DNA of 64,000 nucleotides from Planctomycetales bacterium ZRK34 (GTDB lineage: Bacteria > Planctomycetota > Phycisphaerae > Phycisphaerales > Zrk34), in contig CP050848.1 in NCBI GenBank assembly GCA_014873095.1, positions 62,001 through 126,000 on the forward strand, read 5' to 3'. The notes under the pieces were generated by a model. That model was not told the origin of the DNA. It saw only the letters and a program-made list of their open reading frames with translations, and made no database searches. Both the position numbers and the translations under genes were made by a program. Below, one piece after another: positions 7,160 through 16,833 of this stretch (position 1 is its first letter; each line of letters starts with the position of its first letter).

Positions 7160-8636
7160 CTGCGGCATAAACCTCCAGGCAACGGTCAACCCGCCCCAGC
7201 GTCGTGTCGCGCCCCAGCAGGTCCAGCGTCAGATCGATCGGCGGCGTGACGGCCGAACCGCTGACGGCAATCCGCAAAGGCTGGGCGACTTTGCCCATCC
7301 CAATGCCGGTCCGTTCGCAGAAGGATTTAATCAACTCGTGTGCCGCGGCGCCATCAAAGGGGTCAAGCGCCGCCAACTCATCGCGAAACTGCCGCAAGGC
7401 ATTGAGGCCTTCGCCGTCGTTTTTCAGCAGGTTTTTCTTGACCGCCTTGTCATCGTACCCGTCGAAATCCTCGACGAAGAACTTCGCCATGTCGCACGCC
7501 TCGCTGAACACGCGCGTACGCTGGTGATATGCCTCGGCGAGCTTGACGAACGCCGCCTCGTCAAATTGATCATAGAAATCACGTCGATAATCCGCGCACC
7601 AGTTTCGCCATGCCGTCGCGAAATCACTCACGCTCATCTCGCGAATCGCATCACCGTTGAAGGCCAGCAGCTTCTCGCGATCGAACTTCGCGTTCTTCTT
7701 GCCGACACGATTAAAGTCGAACCGCTCGCATAAAAACGCATTATCAAATTTTTCGACGTCCCCGCCGGGGTTCCACCCGAGCAGGGCCAGGTAGTTGCAC
7801 AAAACCGCGGGGAAATATCCGCTTTTCTGAAAGTCAGACACGTCGATTTCGGGCAGTTGAAGATTCAGTTCTGCGGCAATCGCCAGGGCGATGTCGAGAT
7901 CGTCTGTTTTTTTATCGAGAAAATCGCCAAGGGCGTCGTTGAGCCCCGGGGACGGCAGTCCCCGGGCTTTGAGGTCGGATTGCAGCGCGGCGGCGCGGGC
8001 GGTTTTGGCCTTGTCGCGTTTGGACATCTTCGAGCCGTCGGGGTTGAAGATGAGGGGGATGTGGGCGTAGACCGGTGTGGGCAGGCCGAGGGCCTGTTGC
8101 AGGGCAACGTGCTTGGGGGCGTTGGACAGGTGCTCCTGGCCACGGATCACGTGGGTGACGCCCATGTCGGCATCGTCGACGACGACGGCGAAATGGTACG
8201 TCGGAAACCCGTCGCGCTTGCGGATGACGAAGTCCTCAGTCTGTCCGGCCGGCACGCGCACCTCGCCGAGCACCTGATCGACGACGACCACATCGTGATC
8301 AGGCATGCGAAAGCGCACCGCGCCGTCGTCCTCATATGCACGATCGGCTTCGAGCAAGCGGCGCATGTGATCGTTGTAGAGGTCCAGTCGCTGCGACTGA
8401 CGGGGCTCATCGTCGGCGTTGTCCCAATCCAGCCCGAGCCATTTGAGATCGTCAAGTATCGCCCGCTCGGCGGCGGCGGTCGATCGCGTCTGATCGGTGT
8501 CTTCGATGCGCAGTAGAAATTTGCCGCCATGACCGCGGGCATAAGCCCAGTTCAACAACGCAGTGCGTGCCCCGCCCACATGCAAATGGCCGGTGGGCGA
8601 AGGGGCAAAACGGGTAACAATGATCGATTCGCTCAT
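7152..8636 (-). CDS. gltX: Glutamyl-tRNA synthetase
   Basis: A 494-aa class I aminoacyl-tRNA synthetase that charges tRNA-Glu (and possibly tRNA-Gln). The signature stretch APSPTGHLHVGGARTALLNW is at residues 11-30, RIEDTDQTR at 43-51, and KMSKR at 203-207. The start is placed at MSESIIVTRFAPS (8636) because the longer frame runs past the HTH stop at 8660. About 60 extra residues separate KMSKR from GYFPAVLCNYLALLGW, compared with bacterial GltX where these lie close together. Within this insert, residues 223-232 (KARGLPSPGL) are encoded by a GC-rich palindrome found again at 20184-20210. glnS is also present in this window, so tRNA-Gln is probably charged directly. Confidence 0.95.
   Translation of the reverse strand: MSESIIVTRFAPSPTGHLHVGGARTALLNWAYARGHGGKFLLRIEDTDQTRSTAAAERAILDDLKWLGLDWDNADDEPRQSQRLDLYNDHMRRLLEADRAYEDDGAVRFRMPDHDVVVVDQVLGEVRVPAGQTEDFVIRKRDGFPTYHFAVVVDDADMGVTHVIRGQEHLSNAPKHVALQQALGLPTPVYAHIPLIFNPDGSKMSKRDKAKTARAAALQSDLKARGLPSPGLNDALGDFLDKKTDDLDIALAIAAELNLQLPEIDVSDFQKSGYFPAVLCNYLALLGWNPGGDVEKFDNAFLCERFDFNRVGKKNAKFDREKLLAFNGDAIREMSVSDFATAWRNWCADYRRDFYDQFDEAAFVKLAEAYHQRTRVFSEACDMAKFFVEDFDGYDDKAVKKNLLKNDGEGLNALRQFRDELAALDPFDGAAAHELIKSFCERTGIGMGKVAQPLRIAVSGSAVTPPIDLTLDLLGRDTTLGRVDRCLEVYAADA
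7944..7971. repeat. Palindromic repeat (CCCGGGGAC / GTCCCCGGG) inside gltX
   Basis: The arms CCCGGGGAC and GTCCCCGGG flank a 4-nt loop (GGCA). A 27-bp stretch (7945-7971) is identical to 20184-20210 downstream of glnS. Here it is read in frame on the minus strand and supplies part of a GltX insertion. Confidence 0.85.
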
Positions 8637-8659
8637 GGGCAGATTGTAGCGAATCGGAT

Positions 8660-9109
8660 TTATTTTTCGATCATGTCCAGGCGCTTGAGGGCTTCGCGCT
8701 TGCCGAGATCGCGCACGGCGACCCACTGGGCAAGCTGCTTGGCGCGGGGCTTGGACTTGCCGTGTTCCCAGTTGTAGATCGTCAGGCCGGACACGCCCAC
8801 GAGCTTGGAATAGTCAGCAGCGGACAGACCAAGCTTCTTGCGATGCGACGACAACCACTTGGGCGAGAAGCGGGCGTTTTCGGCAACACGTTCTGCAGCC
8901 TGCGGGGACGGGGTTTTGGTGATGCGACGTTTTTCCTGTCTCTCCAGAAAATCCAGACGACGTGTCAGATCAGCGACCTGTCGCTTCAGATCGGCGACAT
9001 CACGACGATATTGAGCCGATTGCTTGCGAAGCGTGGAGTTGGCGGAAGTGATCTCACGACGCGCCAGACGACGGATTTCCTGCTTGAGTACAGTTGCCAA
9101 TTGGGCCAT
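8660..9109 (-). CDS. Helix-turn-helix protein with N-terminal coiled coil
   Basis: A 149-aa basic protein. Residues 1-65 form a charged helix (AQLATVLKQEIRRLARREI, YRRDVADLKRQVADLTRRLD) predicted to be a coiled coil. Residues 80-135 hold an XRE-like helix-turn-helix (KLGLSAADYSKLVGVSGLTI, then YNWEHGKSKPRAKQLAQW). Similar proteins occur widely as uncharacterised DNA-binding regulators or nucleoid proteins. GAGG precedes the ATG by about 10 nt. It lies 23 bp upstream of gltX on the same strand and is probably the first gene of that operon. The DNA target is unknown. Confidence 0.8.
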   Translation of the reverse strand: MAQLATVLKQEIRRLARREITSANSTLRKQSAQYRRDVADLKRQVADLTRRLDFLERQEKRRITKTPSPQAAERVAENARFSPKWLSSHRKKLGLSAADYSKLVGVSGLTIYNWEHGKSKPRAKQLAQWVAVRDLGKREALKRLDMIEK

Positions 9110-9245
9110 AACAGCGGTTCCTCTTGCCCGGAGGGGTTTTTAAAATTCGATATATAGTTTGATCAAAGAGTCTTATCTTTGCATACACACAGGTGTGAGT
9201 CAAAAACGCGTATATCCGAAAATACCTGACGTTTGAGAGCCTCAT

Positions 9246-9277
9246 TAAAAAACCCGCGGCGCTCGGAGCGTCGCGGG
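9246..9277 (-). terminator. Rho-independent terminator downstream of pckG
   Basis: The stem CCCGCGGCGCTC / GAGCGTCGCGGG (one mismatch) is followed on the minus strand by a run of T (A run 9247-9252 on the plus strand). It lies about 60 bp after the pckG stop. A second small hairpin (CGGCGG / CCGCCG, around 9304-9325) sits between. Confidence 0.85.
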
Positions 9278-9336
9278 TCCGTGAGTTTTAAGTATACATG
9301 AAACGGCGGCATATTAAAACCGCCGATCCGGTTGTA

Positions 9337-11145
9337 TTACTTGGCCTGCTCAAGACGCTGCTTCAAAGCGTCCAACTGCTTCTTGAGATCGGCCGGGAGT
9401 TTGTCGCCGAACTTGGCATAGTGATCTTCCACGCTGGGTATAACATCGAGCCACTCGGCGGGTCGGACCGCCAGCAGTTCGGCGAGGTCTTCAGCGGGGA
9501 TGTCCAGGCCATCGAGGTCCAGCGCATCGGGCGTCGGCAGCAGGCCGATCGGTGACTCCACGGTCGTGGACGCACCGTCGCAACGCTCGCAGACCCACTT
9601 GAGCACGCGGGAGTTTTCACCGAAGCCGGGCCACAGCCACTTGCCGTTGTCGTCCTTGCGGAACCAGTTCACGTAGAAGACTTTCGGCATCTGCGCGCCG
9701 TCGGTGGCGCCGAGATTGAGCCAGTGCTGCCAGTAGTCGCCCATGTGGTAACCGCAGAACGGCAGCATGGCCATCGGGTCAAAGCGAAGCTGGCCGAGGC
9801 CGCCGGTCGCCGCGGCGGTCTTCTCCGAGGCCATGATGGACCCGAGGAAGGTGCCGTGTGTCCAGTCGAACGCTTCCATCACCAGCGGCTGGGTCGAAGC
9901 GCGACGCCCGCCGAAGAGGATCGCATCGATCGGCACACCGGCGGGGTCTTCCCATTCGGGGGCGACGACGGGGCACTGACCGGCCGGCGCGGTGAAGCGG
10001 GCGTTGGGGTGCGAGGACGGGGTGTCGGAATCCGGCGTCCAGTCGTTGCCCTTCCAGTCGATCAGGTGAGCCGGGGGCTCATCGGTCATTTCTTCCCACC
10101 AGACGTCGCCGTCGTCGGTCAGCGCGACGTTGGTGAAGATGCCATTGGCGTCGAAGGAACGCATGGCGTTGTAGTTGGTTTTGTCAGACGTGCCGGGGGC
10201 GACGCCGAAGAACCCGTACTCGGGATTGATCGCGTAGAGCTTGCCGTCTTTGCCGAACTTCATCCAGGCGATGTCGTCGCCGATGGTTTCGACCTTCCAG
10301 CCGGGGATCGTCGGCTGGAGCATGGCGAGGTTGGTCTTGCCGCAGGCCGATGGGAAAGCGGCGGCGACATACTTGACGACGCCTTCGGGGCTGGTGAGTT
10401 TGAGGATGAGCATGTGCTCAGCCATCCACCCCTGCTCGCGGGCCATGACCGAGGCGATGCGGAGGGCGAAGCACTTCTTGCCGAGCAGCGCGTTGCCGCC
10501 GTAGCCGGAACCGAAGGACCAGATTTCCTTGGTTTCGGGGAAGTGGCAGATGTACTTGTTGTCGGCATTGCAGGGCCAGGCGACGTCTTCGCGGCCGTCG
10601 CTGAGCGGGGAGCCGACGCTGTGCAGGCAGGGCACGAACTCGCCGGCATCGCCGAGCACGTCAAGCACGGGCTGGCCGATGCGGGCCATGATCCGCATGT
10701 TGCAAACGACGTACGCCGAGTCGGTGACTTCAACACCGATGTGGGCGATCGGCGAACCGATCGGTCCCATCGAGTACGGGATCACATACATGGTGCGACC
10801 GGCCATGCAGCCGTCGAACAGACCTTTGAGCTTGACCTTCATTTCGTCGGGGTCGGCCCAGTTGTTGGTCGGCCCGGCGTCTTCCTTGGACTTGGAGCAG
10901 ATGAAGGTGCGGTCTTCGACGCGGGCCACGTCGGCCGGGTCTGAGCGGCACAGGTAGCTGTTGGGTCGCTTGGCTTCGTTGAGCTTCATGAAGGTGCCGG
11001 ACTCAACCAATTCAGCGGCCAGCGCGTCGTATTCGGCCTCGGAGCCGTCGCACCAGTGCACCGAGGTCGGTTTGCACAGGGCGACCATCTCATCGACCCA
11101 ATCAATCAGCTTCTGGTTGCGCGTAGGTACGGCGGCGGTCGTCAT
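9337..11145 (-). CDS. pckG: Phosphoenolpyruvate carboxykinase (GTP)
   Basis: A 602-aa enzyme converting oxaloacetate and GTP to PEP, CO2 and GDP, the entry to gluconeogenesis. The family is identified by [18 protein letters not shown] (nucleotide P-loop with the reactive Cys), [16 protein letters not shown] near the N-terminus, and [20 protein letters not shown] near the C-terminus. Length matches GTP-type PEPCKs of about 600 aa. AGGA about 9 nt before the ATG at 11145 favours that start over an ATG six codons further upstream. It has its own terminator and about 260 bp of upstream non-coding DNA, so it is probably monocistronic. Confidence 0.96.
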   Translation of the reverse strand: MTTAAVPTRNQKLIDWVDEMVALCKPTSVHWCDGSEAEYDALAAELVESGTFMKLNEAKRPNSYLCRSDPADVARVEDRTFICSKSKEDAGPTNNWADPDEMKVKLKGLFDGCMAGRTMYVIPYSMGPIGSPIAHIGVEVTDSAYVVCNMRIMARIGQPVLDVLGDAGEFVPCLHSVGSPLSDGREDVAWPCNADNKYICHFPETKEIWSFGSGYGGNALLGKKCFALRIASVMAREQGWMAEHMLILKLTSPEGVVKYVAAAFPSACGKTNLAMLQPTIPGWKVETIGDDIAWMKFGKDGKLYAINPEYGFFGVAPGTSDKTNYNAMRSFDANGIFTNVALTDDGDVWWEEMTDEPPAHLIDWKGNDWTPDSDTPSSHPNARFTAPAGQCPVVAPEWEDPAGVPIDAILFGGRRASTQPLVMEAFDWTHGTFLGSIMASEKTAAATGGLGQLRFDPMAMLPFCGYHMGDYWQHWLNLGATDGAQMPKVFYVNWFRKDDNGKWLWPGFGENSRVLKWVCERCDGASTTVESPIGLLPTPDALDLDGLDIPAEDLAELLAVRPAEWLDVIPSVEDHYAKFGDKLPADLKKQLDALKQRLEQAK

Positions 11146-11404
11146 CGTGGAGCATCCTTTCAACGAGGGCTTTGTGGGAGCGAGGTATCAGCGTGCATGG
11201 GGCCCGCTGCGATCACCTGTTTATAGCTATCTCGGAACACAGGACAACTGCGCTCACAAAAAAGATACCCGCAGGTCCAGAAGCAGCCAGGCTTATATAT
11301 TGGCAAATGCTGAAAAGACAAGAGCTAACAACACACAACCCCGACATCTGGGCGATCCCCCCACAGCGGATTCGGTGAACGTGCCGGGGTGGCCCCATGC
11401 GAAA

Positions 11405-11965
11405 TCAATGTCCACCGACGGTCAGCGGCACCGGCTGCGGACGGACTTCGTGGGTCGGCTGAATGGCGATCTGAAGCGGACGACGCTGGCCCCCGCTCGG
11501 CGGCAGACCATCGCGGTCGACGATACGCTGCAGAGCCATGATGCCTTCCATCAGCGTCTCCGGCCGCGGCGGGCAGCCCGGCACATACACATCGACCGGG
11601 ATGTACTGATCCACGCCCTGCACCACGGCATACGTGTCAAACTCACCACCGGTCGAAGCACAGGCGCCCATCGAAATCACCCACTTGGGCTCGGTCATCT
11701 GCTCGTAGATGCGCTGCAGCACCGGCATCATCTTCACGCTCACGCGGCCGGCGACCACCAGCATGTCCGCCTGACGCGGGCTGAATCGCGCCACTTCCGC
11801 CCCGAAACGGGCCAAGTCATAACGGGCGCAGGCCGTGGCCATGAACTCGATGCCGCAGCACGCGGTGGCGAACGGCAGCGGCCAGAGGCTCGATCGGCGA
11901 GCCCAGTTGACCACCTCGCGAAGGCGCGTCGTGATGATGTTTTCTGCGGCCAGTTCAATGCCCAT
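11405..11965 (-). CDS. nuoB: NADH-quinone oxidoreductase subunit B, solitary copy
   Basis: A 186-aa protein with the complex I PSST/NuoB signature: [16 protein letters not shown], then [23 protein letters not shown] and VPGCPPRPE. Together these provide the four cysteines for cluster N2, including the tandem CC. It passes electrons to quinone within complex I. Start 11965 has GGAG 8 nt upstream. The neighbours are pckG and a nucleoside hydrolase, not nuoA or nuoC, so the gene is separated from the rest of complex I. The remaining nuo genes must be elsewhere, or this is an extra copy. Confidence 0.93.
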   Translation of the reverse strand: MGIELAAENIITTRLREVVNWARRSSLWPLPFATACCGIEFMATACARYDLARFGAEVARFSPRQADMLVVAGRVSVKMMPVLQRIYEQMTEPKWVISMGACASTGGEFDTYAVVQGVDQYIPVDVYVPGCPPRPETLMEGIMALQRIVDRDGLPPSGGQRRPLQIAIQPTHEVRPQPVPLTVGGH

Positions 11966-12055
11966 GGTCGGTGCTCCAAAAACCTGCGTCAGGCGCCGCC
12001 CCGGCGACACCGCTTCCGTGCATGAAAGGCATTATAGCGACTGGGAAACACCCTG

Positions 12056-13513
12056 CTACCTGCCCCCATCCCGAGTCGGCCAGCGGGCGTCAAACAATTG
12101 CACCCGGTCCCACTGCGACCAGATTTCCAACCCGAAGCGGCGCACCTGAACCCAATATTCATCATCTTCCAACCCATACCGCTTCACCAGCGCACCAATG
12201 CGGCGGCGGATGATCTGCCGATACTCCGGCTTCAGCGAGAGCACCAGCCGGCGACCGTTACACACAAACTCGATCGCCACCTCGTCAGCAATCACATCAC
12301 CCTGTTCGAACATCGCCCGACCGGGGGTCGCGCCCGTGGCGACGATGACGCCATCATTGATGCAACTTGTCGGCGGCCCAGGTTTGACATGCGTGATGAC
12401 CCGTGCGTCGTGCGGGCCGGCGTTGAGCAATTCCATCGCTCGCAGCCCCATCTTCACGCCGATCACGGAATATGCCCCGAGGTGGTCGTGCAGTTCGTTC
12501 ATGACCAGTTGGCGTGACCATTCATCGATACCGTGCTGTCGAACGATCTGATCGCGCAGCGCCGCCACGTCCGGCCGCAGCATCGCATCCGGCAGCGGTC
12601 GATCACTCAGCAACACGGGCACACGACGCTGTCGCCCTACCGTCAACATTTGCCGCACGCCCTGCGCGATCGCTTCACCATCTCGACCGCGCACGGCCTG
12701 CTCCCCCGCCACCTCGAATAAACTCGGCTCAGCGGCATACAACACCGCCAGTTCATCGAAGAACACCGTCAACCCGCCGAAGTAGTGTGCCCGTGTCACC
12801 TCATCACGCATCACGCGGCGCCAGAACATCTCGCCGACCGAAGCGCCCGCGCCGAGGCTCATCGCCTCGTGTTGCCATGCCGCCGGCTTGCCTGCCGTCC
12901 GCGGTGTCGGCTCGACATACACGATCGGCAACTGCGCCTCACGCACACTTCGCCACGCCGCCTCGTCCCGTCGCAGGTTCCAGTTTCGTGAAGCTTCACC
13001 CGGCCCCGCCACGATCACCCGCCCGATGCGCGACTTGATCGAAGGATCACGCCGCAGCGCCGCGGCCAGATTCGTCATCGGCCCGAGCAATACCACCTGC
13101 GTCAACGCATGCTCATCGGTGTAGGCCGACGGATCGAACGCACGCGCCTTCAGTGCCACCTCACCATCCAGCACGCGCCCCAGCGCCTGATTCACAAACG
13201 CGCGAAACGGCGGCGCCTCAGCCGTTGATGATTCACTGGCCGTGTACAACCGCACATCCGATCGGTTGAATTCATCGAGCATCCGTCCCAGTCGAATCGC
13301 CGCCTGCGTCGCCTCCGAAGCGCCGTCGGCCGCCACGATCGTGTGTACATCGATGCCCGCACGCTGCAGCGCCATCGTCAGCGCGACCGTGTCATCGAGC
13401 CCGAGGTCCGTGTCGATCACCCACGCCGGCCCATGATGGCCCTCATCCGCCCATGCCGATCCACACATCGCGATCAGCATCACCCAAACGACTCGTCGAA
13501 ACCCTCGTGACAT
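12056..13513 (-). CDS. Exported nucleoside hydrolase fused to an FmdE-like domain
   Basis: A 485-aa protein with a signal peptide (RRVVWVMLIAMCGSAWA). Residues about 30-310 are an inosine-uridine nucleoside hydrolase domain: DTDLGLDD at 34-41 is the Ca/ribose-binding N-terminal motif, and VVLLGPMTNLAAAL is typical. From about residue 330 a second domain resembles FmdE (formylmethanofuran dehydrogenase subunit E family): ELHDHLGAYSVIGVKMGLRA and SCINDGVIVATGATPGRAMF. Nucleoside hydrolases cleave N-ribosidic bonds; FmdE domains bind metal. The start at 13513 has AAAGGA just upstream. It is 20 bp after the pseudopilin gene and in the same operon as a PEP-CTERM protein. Export to the periplasm or surface is inferred. 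Confidence 0.82.
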   Translation of the reverse strand: MSRGFRRVVWVMLIAMCGSAWADEGHHGPAWVIDTDLGLDDTVALTMALQRAGIDVHTIVAADGASEATQAAIRLGRMLDEFNRSDVRLYTASESSTAEAPPFRAFVNQALGRVLDGEVALKARAFDPSAYTDEHALTQVVLLGPMTNLAAALRRDPSIKSRIGRVIVAGPGEASRNWNLRRDEAAWRSVREAQLPIVYVEPTPRTAGKPAAWQHEAMSLGAGASVGEMFWRRVMRDEVTRAHYFGGLTVFFDELAVLYAAEPSLFEVAGEQAVRGRDGEAIAQGVRQMLTVGRQRRVPVLLSDRPLPDAMLRPDVAALRDQIVRQHGIDEWSRQLVMNELHDHLGAYSVIGVKMGLRAMELLNAGPHDARVITHVKPGPPTSCINDGVIVATGATPGRAMFEQGDVIADEVAIEFVCNGRRLVLSLKPEYRQIIRRRIGALVKRYGLEDDEYWVQVRRFGLEIWSQWDRVQLFDARWPTRDGGR

Positions 13514-13533
13514 CGGCGTCCTTTCAATTGACA

Positions 13534-14184
13534 TTACGGACTGGTGTAGATTCGTTCGCGCTGATCCTGGAAGTGCGTGATCCAACCCGGGTCGCTGAGG
13601 CCGGTGTACCACAGCCGCCGGAGCATCGGCCCGCGCCCGGGATTGATCAACAGCTTCGCCGCCTCGGGCTCCGGCCCCACGCTCCACGTCGCATAACGCG
13701 CCGGGCACTCAAAGGGATCGTTGTAGTACTGACCGCCCGATGATTCGCCGCGTGGAAAATCATCGGGCGCCCACAGCTTGGCCCCCTCGGCAAAAAATGA
13801 CGTCTCGTTCAACCACAGCGGCCCCGGCGCACGGAAGTGATACACATCGCCATCCGGGCTGAACACGTCGATCAGATTCACATGCTCGACCAGTCCACCG
13901 GCCGTCGTCTGCCCGCGCAGCAGATACCCGCGCTGAGCCAGTTCCACCGGTAGCGGGTACTCGGTCTGCGTGGCACACGAGGCGCGGGACGGCGGCAGCG
14001 CCCCGCGCCAGTCCATCGCATACATGATCAACGCATGATCGATCTGCCGCAGGTCCGCATGCACGCGCACCACCTTCGCCGAGGTCCGCGCCCCGGCCAG
14101 CGCCGGCAGCAGCAGGCTGATCATCACCGCGATGATCGCCACCGAGACCAGAAGCTCCAGCAGTGTGAAACCACATCGGCCCAT
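13534..14184 (-). CDS. Type II secretion pseudopilin-like protein
   Basis: A 216-aa protein with a short basic leader (MGRCG) followed by the prepilin motif FTLLELLVSVAI and a hydrophobic alpha-helix to about residue 30, as expected for processing by a prepilin peptidase and N-methylation of Phe. Glu at mature position 5 is present. The C-terminal part is a globular domain rich in Trp/Pro, resembling the GspH/GspG-like pseudopilins that are highly amplified in Planctomycetota. It lies between a PEP-CTERM gene (23 bp upstream) and the nucleoside hydrolase fusion (20 bp downstream) on one strand. Confidence 0.87.
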   Translation of the reverse strand: MGRCGFTLLELLVSVAIIAVMISLLLPALAGARTSAKVVRVHADLRQIDHALIMYAMDWRGALPPSRASCATQTEYPLPVELAQRGYLLRGQTTAGGLVEHVNLIDVFSPDGDVYHFRAPGPLWLNETSFFAEGAKLWAPDDFPRGESSGGQYYNDPFECPARYATWSVGPEPEAAKLLINPGRGPMLRRLWYTGLSDPGWITHFQDQRERIYTSP

Positions 14185-14207
14185 GAAGCATCTTCCAATC
14201 GCGCGTG

Positions 14208-15329
14208 TTAATGATTCGCCGGTCGCAGCGTGGCGCGTCTGCGTGACTTGCGCCCCATGCCACAGAACGCCAGCCCCAGCAGCCCCACCAGTGTCACCGT
14301 CGCCGGCTCGGGTATCGCCACCACCGCAAACTGCGACGCATCAGCGACCACCAGGTAATACCCGTCCGTCAATCCGCTCTGATTCAACACGCCCGTCAGG
14401 TCAAACCACCCTGTGGGCATTGTCTGAAGCGGATCAAAGCTGTCATCGTGACCCAGCCACAGCGCCAGACTGTTGCCGTCGATGTCCTCCACGTGCAGCA
14501 GCTTTTCGCTGTCCGCGGTCCAGCCGTCGAGCAGGGTCTGACCGGTTTCCACAAAGCGGACCTGCTCCAGTTCGATCCGCGTACCCTGGTAGTGCTCGCC
14601 CCCGGTGGCCCGGGTCGCATCGAAGGTGTTGATCTCGTCGATACCGACCACGCTTGCCTCCGGCAGGCCGTAGCCCCGCTCGACGATTTCGATGGTGAAG
14701 TCATGGTCGCCGCTGCCATCAGTCGGCACGCCTTGCTCCCAGTCGTTGTCATGACCTTCGTTGACGTTCATCGTGCCGTTGTAGAACAGACCCGTGTTGG
14801 CATGGACCTCGATCAGATCGCCCAACTGGAGCACCTGCCCGTCGGGGAGCGTCCCGCCGGCGGTTTCCAGCCGGGCCAGTTCCGCCGCCCAGTCATCGCT
14901 GCTGTAGTTGTAAGCGGTGTCTCCGTTCAGCGGGTGGTTGCCGTACAACTGCCCCATCCAGAGCTTGGTCCCGCCGAAGTCACCATCGTCCCAGTCGTAC
15001 TTACCCGGGTCCGTCGGATCGATCGCCTGGATGAAGATCTCCCATTCGCCGCCCATGTTGAGCATGTCATATGGCAGGCTGGACACATCGCCCTGCACCG
15101 CCGTTGTGTCCAGGTAGTTGACCGCGACCACCACGCCGAGCATGCGGACCGGCACCGCCGGGTCGAAAGGGCCGGCCCGAAACGTGCTGCCGCCGCTGGC
15201 ATTGATCGCCTGGTATTCGCGGTGCGTCGTATACGACATCGTGACCCGCAAATCCGCCGACGCCTGCGAGGCCAATATCAATCCGATCCCGCACAACACC
15301 GTATAAATACGCATGGCTTTCTGGGTCAT
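14208..15329 (-). CDS. PEP-CTERM sorting-signal protein
   Basis: A 373-aa exported protein. The signal peptide is MRIYTVLCGIGLILASQASA. The C-terminus is a canonical PEP-CTERM tail: IPEPATVTLVGLLGLAFCG followed by the basic cluster RKSRRR, which is recognised by the exosortase system. The body is acidic and rich in Asp/Gly/Tyr, with no domain I recognise. Start 15329 (MTQKAMRIYTV) has AGGAG about 9 nt upstream; longer frames upstream lack this and are rejected. It is probably the first gene of an operon with the pseudopilin and nucleoside hydrolase genes. Confidence 0.87.
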   Translation of the reverse strand: MTQKAMRIYTVLCGIGLILASQASADLRVTMSYTTHREYQAINASGGSTFRAGPFDPAVPVRMLGVVVAVNYLDTTAVQGDVSSLPYDMLNMGGEWEIFIQAIDPTDPGKYDWDDGDFGGTKLWMGQLYGNHPLNGDTAYNYSSDDWAAELARLETAGGTLPDGQVLQLGDLIEVHANTGLFYNGTMNVNEGHDNDWEQGVPTDGSGDHDFTIEIVERGYGLPEASVVGIDEINTFDATRATGGEHYQGTRIELEQVRFVETGQTLLDGWTADSEKLLHVEDIDGNSLALWLGHDDSFDPLQTMPTGWFDLTGVLNQSGLTDGYYLVVADASQFAVVAIPEPATVTLVGLLGLAFCGMGRKSRRRATLRPANH

Positions 15330-15646
15330 TTGGATCACTCCTGTCTCAAGATGAAATTCGATCGCCTCGATACAACCAATCGCGGCGCAGTATGGACCGC
15401 CGAAGGCTGTCGAGTAAATCGGTCGCCAACCGCATTGCACGTAGGGATGAAACAGCCGACCTGACCGGCCTTTCAATCTGAAATCTCCCCTACTTTTTCT
15501 TGGAGCTGAAAACACATCACCCGCAAACAACCAATCAGCATGGCGGGGATGCCCTTACGGCCTGTTAATCAATTCCTCCGTATCCAGAAATCTATAAATA
15601 GAGGATGATTCTCAGTCGCAATACAAACCCCTGCCTGGAGATTCCC
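15330..15646. other. Intergenic divergent promoter region (317 bp)
   Basis: The region lies between the divergent PEP-CTERM and OprB-like genes. It must hold both promoters. I see no coding frame and no convincing -35/-10 pair, RNA element or long palindrome. Confidence 0.5.
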
Positions 15647-16798
15647 ATGCTGTACACATCTTTCCGCCCTGCGATGCGGATGATCAGCACGTTGATCGTC
15701 GTGATCGCTTTGAACGCCGGTTCGGTGTCGATGGCCGACCACCAGGACGTCCACGAATGGTCCTTCGACGTGCCCCGCCGCATGCTGGCTGAAGACCACC
15801 ACTTTGAATTTGAATTCGGCTACACCCTGATCTTTCAGGCTGCCACACACACCGTCGGTGACAACGCCGACACGCTGACCTCCGGCAGCTATGACCTGGC
15901 CGGCGTGTGGACCCCGTTGATGACCGACTATGGCAACGGGTCGATCGGCTTCCACGTCGAAGGCGGTCACATCCTCGATCACGACAACAATGAAGACCTC
16001 TCGGCTAACATCGGGTCCATTCTCGGCGTTCGCGATGACCTGGATAATCAGGAAGTCGCGCTGACGGAATTGTGGTGGGCCTGGGCGGTCAACGAAGACG
16101 CCCTGATTTTCACGATCGGCAAGATCGATCCCACGGCCTACTTCGACACCAACCGCATCGCCAACGACGAGACGACCCAGTTTCTGTCGACCCCGCTGGT
16201 CAACAACGTCGCGGTCCCCTTCCCCGACTATGGCCTGGGCGCCGTGGCCGAGATTCATTTCACGGACTGGCTCTACGTCAGCCTCGGCGCCACTGATGCG
16301 CTGGCCGATGGACGCGAAACCGGTTTCAACACCGTCGGTGATGACTGGTTTTACGCCGGCGAGGTGGGCCTGCTGGTCGACTGCGGCGGGCGCGAGGGCA
16401 TCTACCGCCTGACCGTCTGGGGTGTCGACACCGAGGAGGAATCCGACGGAGCCGGTTTCTCGCTGAGTTTCGACCAGGAAGTGGCCGATCACGTGGTGCC
16501 GTTTTTCCGCTACGGACAGGGCGACAAGGACGTCACCGATTTTCGGCGATCTGTCAGCGGCGGCGTCGGCTTTGAGGGTCTTTTCGGTCGCGAGAACGAC
16601 CTGCTGGCTGTCGGCGCGGTCTGGGCCGATCCGTCCGACCCGGGTCTGACCAATGAAACGCTGATCGAGATATTCTACCGCGTGGAAGTGACTGACTGGC
16701 TGCAGATCACGCCGGATGTTCAGTTCGTGATCGATCCGGCCGAGGGCGATGACGAGATGAGCGTGGTGTTTGGACTGCGACTGCAGGCGATTTACTGA
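15647..16798 (+). CDS. OprB-family carbohydrate-selective porin
   Basis: A 383-aa outer-membrane beta-barrel protein. A signal peptide (MISTLIVVIALNAGSVSMA) is followed by alternating amphipathic strands. Family-typical elements include FTIGKIDPTAYFDTNRIAND (the OprB strand with G-K-x-D), FLSTPLVNN and a C-terminal strand ending in LRLQAIY. OprB porins let sugars diffuse through the outer membrane. CTGGAG ends 6 nt before the ATG at 15647; the frame is open upstream but has no better site. A strong terminator follows at 16834. Confidence 0.85.
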   Translation: MLYTSFRPAMRMISTLIVVIALNAGSVSMADHQDVHEWSFDVPRRMLAEDHHFEFEFGYTLIFQAATHTVGDNADTLTSGSYDLAGVWTPLMTDYGNGSIGFHVEGGHILDHDNNEDLSANIGSILGVRDDLDNQEVALTELWWAWAVNEDALIFTIGKIDPTAYFDTNRIANDETTQFLSTPLVNNVAVPFPDYGLGAVAEIHFTDWLYVSLGATDALADGRETGFNTVGDDWFYAGEVGLLVDCGGREGIYRLTVWGVDTEEESDGAGFSLSFDQEVADHVVPFFRYGQGDKDVTDFRRSVSGGVGFEGLFGRENDLLAVGAVWADPSDPGLTNETLIEIFYRVEVTDWLQITPDVQFVIDPAEGDDEMSVVFGLRLQAIY

Positions 16799-16833
16799 CC
16801 CAAGGATGAAACAGGATAGCCGGCGACTCCTTT

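Noticed and set aside
9724..10944. Open frame of 406 codons on the plus strand opposite pckG
   Set aside because: It is a low-complexity Gly/Val/Asp-rich shadow of a strongly supported PEP carboxykinase.
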